A DNA stretch of 64,000 nt, taken from the NCBI GenBank assembly GCA_963781555.1, contig CAWAGB010000008.1, forward strand, positions 583,093 to 647,092, given 5' to 3'. A program made the translations under genes and the position numbers. Under the pieces are notes generated by a model. That model saw only the letters and a list, made by a program, of their open reading frames with translations. It was not told the origin of the DNA and made no database searches. Positions 25,615 to 35,067 of this stretch are shown here, in pieces. Within the stretch, counting starts at the first letter, position 1; each line of letters opens with the position of its first letter. The DNA comes from JAICQM01 sp963781555 (GTDB taxonomy: Bacteria; Chloroflexota; Limnocylindria; QHBO01).

Positions 25615-26772
25615 CTACCGTCCCGCGGCGACGGCCTCGGCGGCGCGCATGACGCGCAGGACGTTGCGGCACGCCAGGCCGGCGACCTGGGCGTCCGTCC
25701 AACCGCGGGCAAGGAGCTCGGCAATCAGGAGCGGGTAGCCGGAGACGTCCTCCATGCCGCGCGGGAAGAGGAGCGTCCCGTCGTAGTCCCCGCCGAGCCC
25801 GACGTGGTCGAACCCCGCCACGCGCGCCACGTGCTCGACGTGGTCGGCGACGTCGGCGACCGAGGGCAGTGGCACGTCCAGCGCGCTGACGATCTCGTCC
25901 CGCAGGCGGCGCAGCTCGCGCAGGTCGGTGATGCCGGCGCTGCGGCGGTCGAGCTCGGCGATCCCCGGCGCGATGGCCGCCGCCGCTGCGGCACTCACGA
26001 AGCCGGCGACGAAGGTGACCATGCACACGCCGCCGTTCTGCGGCAGCCGGGCCAGGATCTCGTCCGGCACGTTGCGCGGCACGTCGCAGATGGCCCGCGC
26101 CGACGAGTGGCTGAAGATGACCGGCGCGGCGCTCTCGTCGAGCGCGTCGCGCATCGTGTCCGGCGAGACGTGCGACAGGTCGACCAGCATCCCCAGCCGG
26201 TTCATCTCGCGCACCACCGTGCGCCCGAACGGGGAGAGGCCGCCGCTGCGGGGCGCGTCGGTGGCCGCGTCGGCCCAGTCGATGGTCGCGGTGTGGGTCA
26301 GGGTGAGGTACGCGGCGCCCAGCTCGCGGAACATGCGCAGTGTCCCGAGCGAGTTCTCCAGCACGTGGCCGCCCTCCATGCCGAGCAGTGAGGCGACTCG
26401 GCCGGCGGCCATCGCCGCATCGACGTCGTCGGCCGTGCGGCAGAAGGCGAGGTCATCTGGGTAGCGGGCAATCATCCGCCGGGCCAGGTCGATCTGCTCG
26501 AGCTGCATGGCAGCGAAGGCACGCCCCTCCGGGTCCGGACGGGCGGGCACGTAGACGCTCCAGAACTGGGCGCCCACCCCGCCGGCGCGGAGGCGCGGGA
26601 GATCCGTGTTGCCCGGTGCGCGGCCCGTCAGGTCGTAGCGCTCGGGATCCCCCTGTGCGTCGAAGTCCTGGCGGACCGTCCACGGCAGGTCGTTGTGCCC
26701 GTCGAAGATCGGATGGGCGCGCAGGAGGTCCCGCGCGCGGTCGAGGTGGGCGGAGGCATTGGTGGCTGGCAT
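25615..26772 (-). CDS. Membrane dipeptidase (peptidase M19)
   Basis: 385-residue zinc dipeptidase of the renal dipeptidase family with a TIM-barrel fold. Visible metal ligands: His26 and Asp28 in DGHNDLPW, Glu in MEGGH (about residue 140), His in VDLSHVS and FSHSSARAI; a later GLGGDYDG motif carries the catalytic-region Asp. No signal peptide, so probably cytosolic. Members cleave L-D and L-L dipeptides and some lactams. Divergent from the GH26-like lipoprotein gene. Confidence 0.9.
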   Translation of the reverse strand: MPATNASAHLDRARDLLRAHPIFDGHNDLPWTVRQDFDAQGDPERYDLTGRAPGNTDLPRLRAGGVGAQFWSVYVPARPDPEGRAFAAMQLEQIDLARRMIARYPDDLAFCRTADDVDAAMAAGRVASLLGMEGGHVLENSLGTLRMFRELGAAYLTLTHTATIDWADAATDAPRSGGLSPFGRTVVREMNRLGMLVDLSHVSPDTMRDALDESAAPVIFSHSSARAICDVPRNVPDEILARLPQNGGVCMVTFVAGFVSAAAAAAIAPGIAELDRRSAGITDLRELRRLRDEIVSALDVPLPSVADVADHVEHVARVAGFDHVGLGGDYDGTLLFPRGMEDVSGYPLLIAELLARGWTDAQVAGLACRNVLRVMRAAEAVAAGR

Positions 26773-26860
26773 TGATGGGAGAGGGTACGCGAGTGCCCGG
26801 ACGGCGACCCGGACGATCGGCCCATACCGCGGTGCGCCGGTGCACCGTCACCATCGGTCC

Positions 26861-28063
26861 GTGCAGATCCACAGATCCGTCGCGTCGACGCTCGCCTGCG
26901 CGGTGCTCCTCCTCGCCGCGTGCGGCGGCGCTGCGCCGTCCCAGGCGGTTCCGTCGAGCCCTGTTGCTACGCAGCTCGCCTCGCCGGCTCCGTCCGGGTC
27001 CGCTGCGCCGAGCTTCGGCCCTGCGCGTCTCGAGGTGCCGGAGACACTGTTCGGCATGAACCTCGACTGGGGCAACGACAGCGCCACCGAGGTCAGCCAG
27101 CGACTCGGCGCGACCCCCGCGGTGTGGGTCCAGTTCACGGCCTTCCCGTGGGGCGACGGCGACCGCGGCAACATCGATGCGTTCTACCAGCAGGTCGCGG
27201 ATGTCGGCGGAATGGCCCTCCTCACCCTGGAGCCGAGCGACGGCCTGGCGGCGGTCACGAACGAGGCGATCGCCGAGCTCGCGACACTCGTCGCCGGCTG
27301 GGCGGAGCGCGGCGTGCCCACCTACGTCCGCTTCGCCCACGAGATGAACGGCTCCTGGTACGCGTGGGCGCAGCAGCCGTCCGCCTACGTGGCCGCCTTC
27401 CGGCGCGTGGCGGCTGCCCTGCATGCCGCGACGCCCCTTGCGGCCACGGTGTGGGCACCGAACTACGGCGCCGGCTACCCGTTCGCCGGCGGCGCCTTCG
27501 AGGCGGTTGCCGGATCGCCGGAGCTCGCCGAGGCGGATACCGATGGCGACGGTGCGCTCACCGTCGCCGACGACCCATACGCGCCCTACTACCCGGGGGA
27601 CGAGGCGGTCGACTGGGTCGGGATGAGCCTCTACCACTGGGGCAACGTGCACCCATGGGGCGAGAACGAGGTGCCCGAGCCCGGCGCCTTCGCGGCGCGC
27701 CTCACTGGCACGTACGGAGGCGCGAACGGCGACGAGACGGTGATCCCCGACTTCTACGCCACCTACGCCGATGGCCACGACAAGCCGCTGGCCATCACCG
27801 AGACCGCCGCCCTCTACGACCCGGCGGGCACCGGCCCCACGGAGCGGGAGGTGAAGGAAGCGTGGTGGCGGCAGGTCTTCTCGCCGGCCGTGCGCGAGGC
27901 ATTTCCGCGCATCCGGATGATCAACTGGTTCGAGTGGCGGAAAGACGAGGCGGAGGTGGGGACCGTCATCGACTGGCGCATGAGCGCGGACCCGCAGCTC
28001 GCCCGCACCCTGCTGCGCGACGTTCCGGCCGGCTGGCTGCGTTTCGCGGGCGCCGCTCCCTAG
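26861..28063 (+). CDS. GH26-like glycoside hydrolase lipoprotein
   Basis: 400-residue surface lipoprotein. The GTG at 26861 gives a short basic start and a signal ending in the lipobox LLAAC, then a Ser/Pro/Ala linker. The catalytic domain is a TIM barrel of the GH26/GH53-like type: FAHEMNGSWYAW carries the predicted acid/base Glu and LAITETA the predicted nucleophile Glu. DTDGDGALTVAD within an inserted loop is a perfect EF-hand/dockerin-type calcium loop. Family GH26 acts on beta-mannans or mixed glucans. It stands alone between divergent and convergent neighbours. Another GTG at 26840 is possible. Confidence 0.8.
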   Translation: MQIHRSVASTLACAVLLLAACGGAAPSQAVPSSPVATQLASPAPSGSAAPSFGPARLEVPETLFGMNLDWGNDSATEVSQRLGATPAVWVQFTAFPWGDGDRGNIDAFYQQVADVGGMALLTLEPSDGLAAVTNEAIAELATLVAGWAERGVPTYVRFAHEMNGSWYAWAQQPSAYVAAFRRVAAALHAATPLAATVWAPNYGAGYPFAGGAFEAVAGSPELAEADTDGDGALTVADDPYAPYYPGDEAVDWVGMSLYHWGNVHPWGENEVPEPGAFAARLTGTYGGANGDETVIPDFYATYADGHDKPLAITETAALYDPAGTGPTEREVKEAWWRQVFSPAVREAFPRIRMINWFEWRKDEAEVGTVIDWRMSADPQLARTLLRDVPAGWLRFAGAAP

Positions 28064-28072
28064 CGAGCCCGG

Positions 28073-29200
28073 CTACATGGCCGGAGCCAGCAGCACCTCG
28101 CGGCGCGCCGCGTCCGGGGCAAGGAATTCCAGCAGCGCCTCGCCCTCGGCGGTCACAGCCTCGCGGTCCACGGCCGCCAGCTCGGCGAGTGGCTCAGCGG
28201 TCAGCGTCGTCGCGTCCCGTGTCCGTCCCAGCCGCCATGCGCCGGCCAGGAAGCCATCCACGAAGAGCGTGCCCTTGTGGACATACGCGGCGCCCCACGC
28301 GCCGTCGCCGGTGATGCGCGACCGGTCGTCGTGCGAGAGCACCAGGTTGTCGTATTCGGGCAGGAAACGGACCGGGGCGGGCGTCGCCGGATCGACGAAC
28401 AGGCCATCGGCGACGTCCAGCAGCTCGCGCCCCCGCTCATCGCGGTAGCTGCGCAGCTGGGGTCGCAGCCGCTCGATCACCTCGCGCAGGCCGGTCAGCC
28501 ACGACCACGTCCGGATGTCGGAGCTGCTGGCCGGTCCGAAGGCGCGCAGGTAGCGAAGCACCGCGCCGTCCGGCGCTTGGTCGCCGTCGACCGGCACCCC
28601 CAGCCACGAGGTCAGGGTCGTCACCCGCGGCGCAGCGCTGCGGCCCCAGACCCCACGCGGCGTGACCTGCACGAGGGGCAGCAGGTAGCGCGCCCCATAT
28701 GCCAGCGCGGTGGGATCCGTGCTCGGCGCGCGTTCGGCCAGGAGGCGGCGCAGCTCGGCGGTGGTGCGCGGCCGCTCCTCGACCAGGTCGGCGGCCGCGG
28801 ACAGCAGCGCGTCGAGGTCGATCCCATCCAGGTGCTTCCAGAACGGCGAGCTGCGCAGGCCGCGCGACACCATCTCCTGCATGACCGGCCGCAGGGCCAG
28901 CGCGTCGCGTGCCGTGACGAGGTGCAGGGTCGTGCGCATGAGCGTCATCCGCACGGCACCCCGATCGAGCATGAGGGAGCTCAGCTCGGCCGGGTCGAAG
29001 TCGCGCAGCCGCGACCAGAGCGCCACGTACGGATCGGTCGGAACCTGGGCCTGCATGCCGACCAGGTGCTCGATCATCTCGGCGGCCGGCAGCGCGACCC
29101 GCTCCAGCAGCCGCTGCCGCGCCAGCAGGGCGCGGTTGAGGGTGCGCCGATCCAGCACGCTCCCTTCGGCGGGCGGCGTCATCGGCCTGGGAGACGCCAT
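28073..29200 (-). CDS. Winged-helix DNA glycosylase-like protein (AlkZ/YcaQ family)
   Basis: 375 residues of the HTH_42 (PF06224) family, which includes the interstrand-crosslink glycosylases AlkZ and YcaQ. The catalytic-site motif Q-x-Q is present as GMQAQVP in the N-terminal part (about residue 50), as in AlkZ rather than the Q-x-D of YcaQ. Later landmarks are MRTTLHLV, LRYLRAFGPASSSDIRTWSWL and LPEYDNLVLSHDDRSR, all typical. Start ATG 29200 chosen over upstream codons that look non-coding. The 10-base gap to the ABC genes leaves open whether it is co-transcribed with them from upstream. Confidence 0.78.
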   Translation of the reverse strand: MASPRPMTPPAEGSVLDRRTLNRALLARQRLLERVALPAAEMIEHLVGMQAQVPTDPYVALWSRLRDFDPAELSSLMLDRGAVRMTLMRTTLHLVTARDALALRPVMQEMVSRGLRSSPFWKHLDGIDLDALLSAAADLVEERPRTTAELRRLLAERAPSTDPTALAYGARYLLPLVQVTPRGVWGRSAAPRVTTLTSWLGVPVDGDQAPDGAVLRYLRAFGPASSSDIRTWSWLTGLREVIERLRPQLRSYRDERGRELLDVADGLFVDPATPAPVRFLPEYDNLVLSHDDRSRITGDGAWGAAYVHKGTLFVDGFLAGAWRLGRTRDATTLTAEPLAELAAVDREAVTAEGEALLEFLAPDAARREVLLAPAM

Positions 29201-29210
29201 GCGCGAACGG

Positions 29211-30038
<828 letters not shown>

Positions 30039-30051
30039 GTGCGGCCTCCTC

Positions 30052-31086
30052 TCAGTGGCGGGTCATGAGCGCGCGCTGGCGGATGAAGTTGTTGACGAGC
30101 ACCGCAAGCAGCAGCAGCACGCCCAGGAACACCTGGTACCAGTCTCCCGGGATGCCGGCGAAGACGATGCCCTGCTTGGTCATGCCGAAGATCAGCGCGC
30201 CGAAGACGGAACCAATGGCGCTGCCGTAGCCGCCGGTCAGCAGCGTGCCGCCGATGACGGCGGCGATGATCGCCTCGAACTCCTTGTCCGAGCCGCGCAG
30301 CACGTCCCCGCTGCCCACCTGGAGCACCTGCAGCGTGGCCAGCAACGCCGCAGAGGCGGCGGTGGCCATGAAGAGGATGATCTTGACCCGGTCGACCGGC
30401 ACGCCCACGTTGCGCGCCGCGATCGCCGAGCCACCGGAGCCGAAGATCCAGTTGCCGAACGAGGTGCGCAGCAGGATGAAGGTGGCGAGTGCCGCCAATC
30501 CGAGCCACCACACCACCGAGACCGATACCGGACCGATGTCGGCGGTGAAGATCTTGGTGATCGGGTCGTTGGCGATGTCGGCGGACAGGCCGCCGACCTG
30601 CGTGCGGCCCGTGACCGCGCGGGTGATGCCGATGGTCAGGCCGCGCAGGATGAAGAGCATGCCCAGGGTGACGATGAACGACGGCAGCCGCGTCTTGACG
30701 ACGAGGTAGCCGTTGATGAATCCCACCAGCAGGGCGAAGGCGAAGGCCAGCAGGATGGCGAGCGTAGGCGGGAGGCCGAGCTCGCCGATGCCGATGGCGA
30801 CCACCATGCCGGCGGCGCCGACCACCGAGCCGACCGACAGGTCGAACTCGCCGGCGATCATGAGCAGGGCCACGGCGGAGGCCACGATGCCGACCTGCGC
30901 GGCCACCTCCAGGTAGGTGGCGGTGCCGGCCATGGTCAGGAAGCCGCTGCCCCCCGCCCAGACGGCGAAGATGATGAATACCAGGACCGCGCCGACCACG
31001 GCTCCGATCTCCGGCCGGCCCAGCAGGACGCTGATCAGGCCGACTCGCCGGACGCGTTCGTCGACGGGTGGCGCGGCGCTGGTCAT
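30052..31086 (-). CDS. CUT2-type sugar ABC transporter permease
   Basis: 344-residue inner-membrane permease of the RbsC/BPD_transp_2 family with about ten helices. GEFDLSVGSVVGAAGMV is the conserved segment of this family, and GVPVDRVKIILF with SAALLATLQ and DKEFEAIIAAVIGGTLLTGGYG marks the cytoplasmic coupling region. It lies 63 bases after the binding-protein stop and 13 before the ATPase start. Probably imports inositol or another cyclitol given the neighbours. Confidence 0.9.
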   Translation of the reverse strand: MTSAAPPVDERVRRVGLISVLLGRPEIGAVVGAVLVFIIFAVWAGGSGFLTMAGTATYLEVAAQVGIVASAVALLMIAGEFDLSVGSVVGAAGMVVAIGIGELGLPPTLAILLAFAFALLVGFINGYLVVKTRLPSFIVTLGMLFILRGLTIGITRAVTGRTQVGGLSADIANDPITKIFTADIGPVSVSVVWWLGLAALATFILLRTSFGNWIFGSGGSAIAARNVGVPVDRVKIILFMATAASAALLATLQVLQVGSGDVLRGSDKEFEAIIAAVIGGTLLTGGYGSAIGSVFGALIFGMTKQGIVFAGIPGDWYQVFLGVLLLLAVLVNNFIRQRALMTRH

Positions 31087-31149
31087 GGCGATCTACCTCC
31101 TCGGGGAATCGGCACCGGGACCGCGCGGGGCGGCCCCGGTGCCCTCGGA

Positions 31150-32136
31150 TCAGCGGATGCCCTGCGAGCTCAGCTCGATGACCTGGGCCGCCGTGTCCTG
31201 GGTCACGAACCCGGGACCGGTGCGGACCACGTCGCCACCACCGAGGAGCAGGCCGTACTGCACGTACTGGGTCATGATGCTCACGCCCATGTAGCCCTGC
31301 AGGTACTGCTGCTGGTCGATGGCGAACAGCATCCGGCCCTCGTCGATGGCGGTGAGCACCTCCGGAGAGAGGTCGAACGTCGCCAGCTTGACCGTGTCGT
31401 TGCCCTCAAGTGCGAGGAGCGCGGGAGCGGCACCGGTCGGGCCAAGGGTCAGGATGCCGTCGATTGACGGGTCTGCCGAAAGCGCCGCCTCGATGGCCGC
31501 CTGCGAGCCGGTCGCGTCGGAGAGGTCCACCGCGACCACCTCGGACGGGATGCCGCCGAGCCCCTCGGCGAAGCCCTCGCAGCGCAGGTCCAGGGCGCCG
31601 TTGCCGACCTCCTGGTTGACGCAGATGGTGTTCGTGACACCCGCCTCCGCCATGCGCTCGCCGGCGCCGACGCCGGCTTCGAACTCCGTCTGGCCGACGT
31701 GGGTCAGCAGGCCGAGCTCCTTGAACACGTCACTCCCGGAATTGATGCTCAGCACGGGGATGCCGGCAGCGATGGCAGCCTCGATCGGGGCGCGGAGGGC
31801 ATCCGCGTCGGGGATCGACACGATGATCCCGTCCGGCTCGGATGCCACGGCGGTGTCGATCAACTGAGCCATGGCCACCACGTCGAGGTCATCGGACTGT
31901 GGCGCGCGGTAGTTGACCGTGATACCGAGGTCCTTACCTGCCTGGGTGACGCCGTTGGCGACGACCGACCAGAACGGGTCGGACGCCTGTCCGTGGACCA
32001 CGACCTCGATGGTGATGTCGCTGCGGTCCCCGCCGCCGCTGCCAGCGCTTCCGCTGGGGGAGCTGCTCTGCCCGCCGCACGCCGCGAGGGCGAGGCTGAG
32101 GGCGACGACTCCCGCCGCCCACCTGTACTTGCGCAT
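31150..32136 (-). CDS. Periplasmic sugar-binding lipoprotein (PBP1/CUT2)
   Basis: 328-residue substrate-binding lipoprotein. From ATG 32136 a signal peptide ends in LALAAC, followed by a Ser/Gly linker. The two-lobed ribose/inositol-binding fold is shown by DPFWSVVANGVTQAGKDLGI, GIIVSIPDADAL, IPVLSINSGSD and GILTLGPTGA, in family order. Downstream permease and ATPase complete the importer. The ligand is inferred as myo-inositol or an isomer from the iol genes upstream. Confidence 0.88.
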   Translation of the reverse strand: MRKYRWAAGVVALSLALAACGGQSSSPSGSAGSGGGDRSDITIEVVVHGQASDPFWSVVANGVTQAGKDLGITVNYRAPQSDDLDVVAMAQLIDTAVASEPDGIIVSIPDADALRAPIEAAIAAGIPVLSINSGSDVFKELGLLTHVGQTEFEAGVGAGERMAEAGVTNTICVNQEVGNGALDLRCEGFAEGLGGIPSEVVAVDLSDATGSQAAIEAALSADPSIDGILTLGPTGAAPALLALEGNDTVKLATFDLSPEVLTAIDEGRMLFAIDQQQYLQGYMGVSIMTQYVQYGLLLGGGDVVRTGPGFVTQDTAAQVIELSSQGIR

Positions 32137-32204
32137 CGATCTCTCTCCTGTGCGTCCGCCGGGAATGGCGGCCCTGTGGAATCCGGGTGCCCGACCGTCT
32201 CCTG

Positions 32205-33197
32205 TCACTCCACCTCCGCAATCGCGACCGGCCGGTGCTCGCGGAGCGACAGGTTTGCCGCCACCGCGACCCGCACGGCCTGCAGTCCATCGAGCGCCGT
32301 GCAGGCGCTCACTCCGTTGCCGCGCGCCAGGTCCAGGAAGGCGCGCATCTCTGCTTCGTACGCGGTTCGGAATCGATCCAGGAAGATCGACCATGCCGGA
32401 CCGGCAGGTGGGGGCACCCCCGGCTCCACGGAACGCAACGGCGTGCGCGGCCCGAGGCCGACGCTGACGCTGTCGCGGGACCCGAAGATCTCGGTCCGCA
32501 CGTCGTAGCCCAGCGGGTCGTGGCGCGTCGCGGTCAGCACCGCCAGGGTTCCCTCCGACAGGCGCAGCGTGGCGACCGCCGTGTCCACGTCGTCGTAGCG
32601 CGCGAACATCTCGTCGACCAGCACACCGCCATCGGCGTACACCTCGACCACCTCCTGGCCGGTGAGCCAGCGAGTGACATCGAAGTCGTGGACCGAGAAG
32701 TCGTTGAACAATCCACCAGACTGCGGAATGTACGCCTCGTGGGGCGGCGCGGGATCGTGTCCGGTGAGCCTGAGCACGTAAATTCGCCCCATCTCGCCCG
32801 TTTCGATCATCTGCCGGGCGGCGCGGTAGGCGGGATCGAAGCGGCGCTGGAAGCCCAGCTGGAACGGCGTGCCGGCGGCCGCGACCTCGTCGACCAGGCG
32901 GCGGGTCTCCTCCAGGCCGGTGGCCAGTGGCTTCTCGCAGAAGACCGGCAGCCCGCGCGCCAGGCCGGCGCGGATGAGCTCCGGATGCGCCGTGCTGCTG
33001 GCCGCGATGACCAGCGCCTCCGCGCTGTCCAGCGCTTCCTCGAGCGCGGCATGGGCAATCCCCAGGGGACCGGCCACTGCCGCCGCCCGCGACGGGTCGA
33101 CGTCGGCGATCACCAGGTCGCCGGCCGGAAGCATTCCGGCAAGGATTTCGGCATGCATCGCCCCGATCCGGCCGGCGCCGAGCTGTGCGACACGCAT
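32205..33197 (-). CDS. iolG: Inositol 2-dehydrogenase-like (Gfo/Idh/MocA)
   Basis: 330-residue NAD-dependent oxidoreductase. Rossmann motif GAGRIGAMHA at the N-terminus, FCEKPLATG (the conserved EKP with catalytic lysine) and the C-terminal-domain signature GGLFNDFSVHDFDVTRWLTG with the catalytic Asp and His. IolG oxidises myo-inositol to 2-keto-myo-inositol (scyllo-inosose). Its ATG shares one base with the stop of the upstream paralog (TGATG), so both are made together. It is one of two paralogs here; which takes myo- and which another isomer is not decidable. Confidence 0.8.
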   Translation of the reverse strand: MRVAQLGAGRIGAMHAEILAGMLPAGDLVIADVDPSRAAAVAGPLGIAHAALEEALDSAEALVIAASSTAHPELIRAGLARGLPVFCEKPLATGLEETRRLVDEVAAAGTPFQLGFQRRFDPAYRAARQMIETGEMGRIYVLRLTGHDPAPPHEAYIPQSGGLFNDFSVHDFDVTRWLTGQEVVEVYADGGVLVDEMFARYDDVDTAVATLRLSEGTLAVLTATRHDPLGYDVRTEIFGSRDSVSVGLGPRTPLRSVEPGVPPPAGPAWSIFLDRFRTAYEAEMRAFLDLARGNGVSACTALDGLQAVRVAVAANLSLREHRPVAIAEVE

Positions 33198-34183
33198 CAG
33201 GCCACCTCCTCCAGGCGGACGGTGCGCCTCTCGCTGAAGCTGCGTGTGGCGGCGACCGCGATTCGCATCGCCTCGAGGCCGTCGCGGGCGCTCGAGGCGG
33301 GGGAGGCATCTCCCCGGGCAGCGGCCACGAAGGCGGTCAGCTCGGCGCGGTAGGCGGGCTCGAAGCGCTCGAGATAGCCGCTCCAGCCGGGCTCGGCGTC
33401 GAGCGGCCAGTCGAGGTGGGTCGCCGGCGTCCGGGGCGACAGGCCGGCGGTCACGGCCGCGCCCTCGGAGAGCAGCTCGATCCGGATGTCGTAGCCGCCC
33501 GGGTGCAGCCAGCTCGACTCCAGCACGGCAAGCGCGCCGCCGTCGAGGCGCATGGTGACCACCGCGCTCTCGATGCCGCGCGGGTCGTCGACAGCGAGCG
33601 CGTCGCGCCGGCTGGCGGCGACGGACACGTCGATGACCTCCTGGCCGCTCACCCAGCGGACGAAGTCGAAGTCATGGACGGATGAGTCGCGGAACATCGG
33701 CGCCGCCTCGTGCATCGGGCGCGAGGCAGGGTCGCTCGTCGGCACCAGCGGGTCGAAGGCCGTGAGGCGCACGAGGTGCAGCCGCCCACCGATCGCATCG
33801 CGCGCGGCCAGGAAGCCTGCGTCGTGGCGACGCTGGAATCCGACCTCGACATGCGCGCCGGCGGCCTCGACCGCATCGGTCAGGGCGCGCGTGGTGGCCA
33901 GCGACTCGGTGAGCGGCTTCTCGCACAGGACCGATGCACCGTGTGCCACGGCCGCCTCCACGGTCACGGCGTGCAATTCGGGGGGCGTGGCCACGACCAC
34001 CGCATCTGCCGCCGCGATCGCCTCGTCGTGGGAAACGCTTCGTCCGCCGGCCGCCTGCGCGACCGCCGCGGCTCGTGCCGTATCGGCGTCGACCACCAGG
34101 ACCTCGTCGACGCCCTCGATCCCGCCGAGCAGCTGCGCGTGCATGCCACCCATGCTGCCCGCGCCGATGACTGCCACCTTCAC
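33197..34183 (-). CDS. Second Gfo/Idh/MocA dehydrogenase, inositol cluster
   Basis: 328-residue paralog of the preceding dehydrogenase. GAGSMGGMHAQ (NAD site), LCEKPLTES (EKP) and the FRDSSVHDFDFVRWVSG active-site segment are present. Start is GTG at 34183, overlapping the stop of the IolE-like gene (GTGA). Having two IolG-like enzymes is common in inositol operons that process scyllo- or chiro-inositol besides myo-inositol (IolX/IolW types). Specificity is inferred only. Confidence 0.8.
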   Translation of the reverse strand: MKVAVIGAGSMGGMHAQLLGGIEGVDEVLVVDADTARAAAVAQAAGGRSVSHDEAIAAADAVVVATPPELHAVTVEAAVAHGASVLCEKPLTESLATTRALTDAVEAAGAHVEVGFQRRHDAGFLAARDAIGGRLHLVRLTAFDPLVPTSDPASRPMHEAAPMFRDSSVHDFDFVRWVSGQEVIDVSVAASRRDALAVDDPRGIESAVVTMRLDGGALAVLESSWLHPGGYDIRIELLSEGAAVTAGLSPRTPATHLDWPLDAEPGWSGYLERFEPAYRAELTAFVAAARGDASPASSARDGLEAMRIAVAATRSFSERRTVRLEEVA

Positions 34184-35067
34184 GACGGCACCCGCTCGAG
34201 GGACGCGCGGACTGCCTCGCGGCCGATGCGCGCGGCCTCGACCGGCGGCAGCCACGACGAGTCCTGCTCGACCATCAGCCAGCCGGCGTAGTCGCGCGCC
34301 CGCAGCGCGTCGATGACCCCGTCGAGGTCGAGCATGCCCCGCCCCGGCTCGGTGAAGATCCGCTCGCGCACCGCGGCGCCGAAGCCGTCCACCTCGCCGG
34401 CGCGCAACCGCGCCAGGACCCCGGGGTCCACGTCCTTGATGTGGATGTGCGTCACGAGCTCGCCGTACGCCTGCAGCGCGGCCACCGGGTCGCCGCCACC
34501 GACGGTGTGATGCCCGGTGTCGAGGCAGATCCCGGCACCGCTGCCGGGGAGCCGCTCGGCCAGCAGGTCCACCTCGTCGGGCGCCTCGATCCAGGTCGCG
34601 GTGTGGGGATGGAAGGTGATGCGCGCGCGGCCGTCGGCGGTCACCGCGAGCTCGGCGAGCAGCGCCACCAGCTCGTCGAAGGCGCTCGTTGGCCAGCGCG
34701 GCGCGCCCTCGGATGCGCGGCCGCTCCACGCGTCCCGCAGCCCCCCGCCGTCGAGCGCCACGTTGAGCACCTCGCCGCGCGCGGCGAGGAGGCGGCCCAG
34801 GTCGCGCCGCGCGATGTCCGGCGCGACGGGCGCGAGTCCCTGCTGACCGGACGGCAGGGCGGAGTAGAGCTCGGCGAAGCGCAGTCCGCGGCGTTCCAGC
34901 GCATCGGCCAGCACGGTGCCCTCCGGGAAGCCGCGCCCGTGCTGCGTCCCCTCGTACCCGAGCTCGACGTAGGCGTCGCAGATCTCGTCGAAGCGGACGG
35001 GGGGACCCAGGTCGGGCAGGTCGACGTTGTTCCAGACGATGGGCACGCAGCCGACCGACGGGTTCAT
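34180..35067 (-). CDS. iolE: Inosose dehydratase / sugar phosphate isomerase-like (IolE)
   Basis: 295-residue TIM-barrel protein of the AP-endonuclease-2/xylose-isomerase-like group. Metal-site motifs: TFHPHTATWIE, CLDTGHHTVGGGDP, HIHIKDV and a late Glu in WLMVEQDSS. IolE dehydrates 2-keto-myo-inositol to 3D-3,5/4-trihydroxycyclohexane-1,2-dione. ATG 35067 overlaps the stop of the IolD gene (ATGA). The position between IolD and the dehydrogenases supports the role. Confidence 0.85.
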   Translation of the reverse strand: MNPSVGCVPIVWNNVDLPDLGPPVRFDEICDAYVELGYEGTQHGRGFPEGTVLADALERRGLRFAELYSALPSGQQGLAPVAPDIARRDLGRLLAARGEVLNVALDGGGLRDAWSGRASEGAPRWPTSAFDELVALLAELAVTADGRARITFHPHTATWIEAPDEVDLLAERLPGSGAGICLDTGHHTVGGGDPVAALQAYGELVTHIHIKDVDPGVLARLRAGEVDGFGAAVRERIFTEPGRGMLDLDGVIDALRARDYAGWLMVEQDSSWLPPVEAARIGREAVRASLERVPS

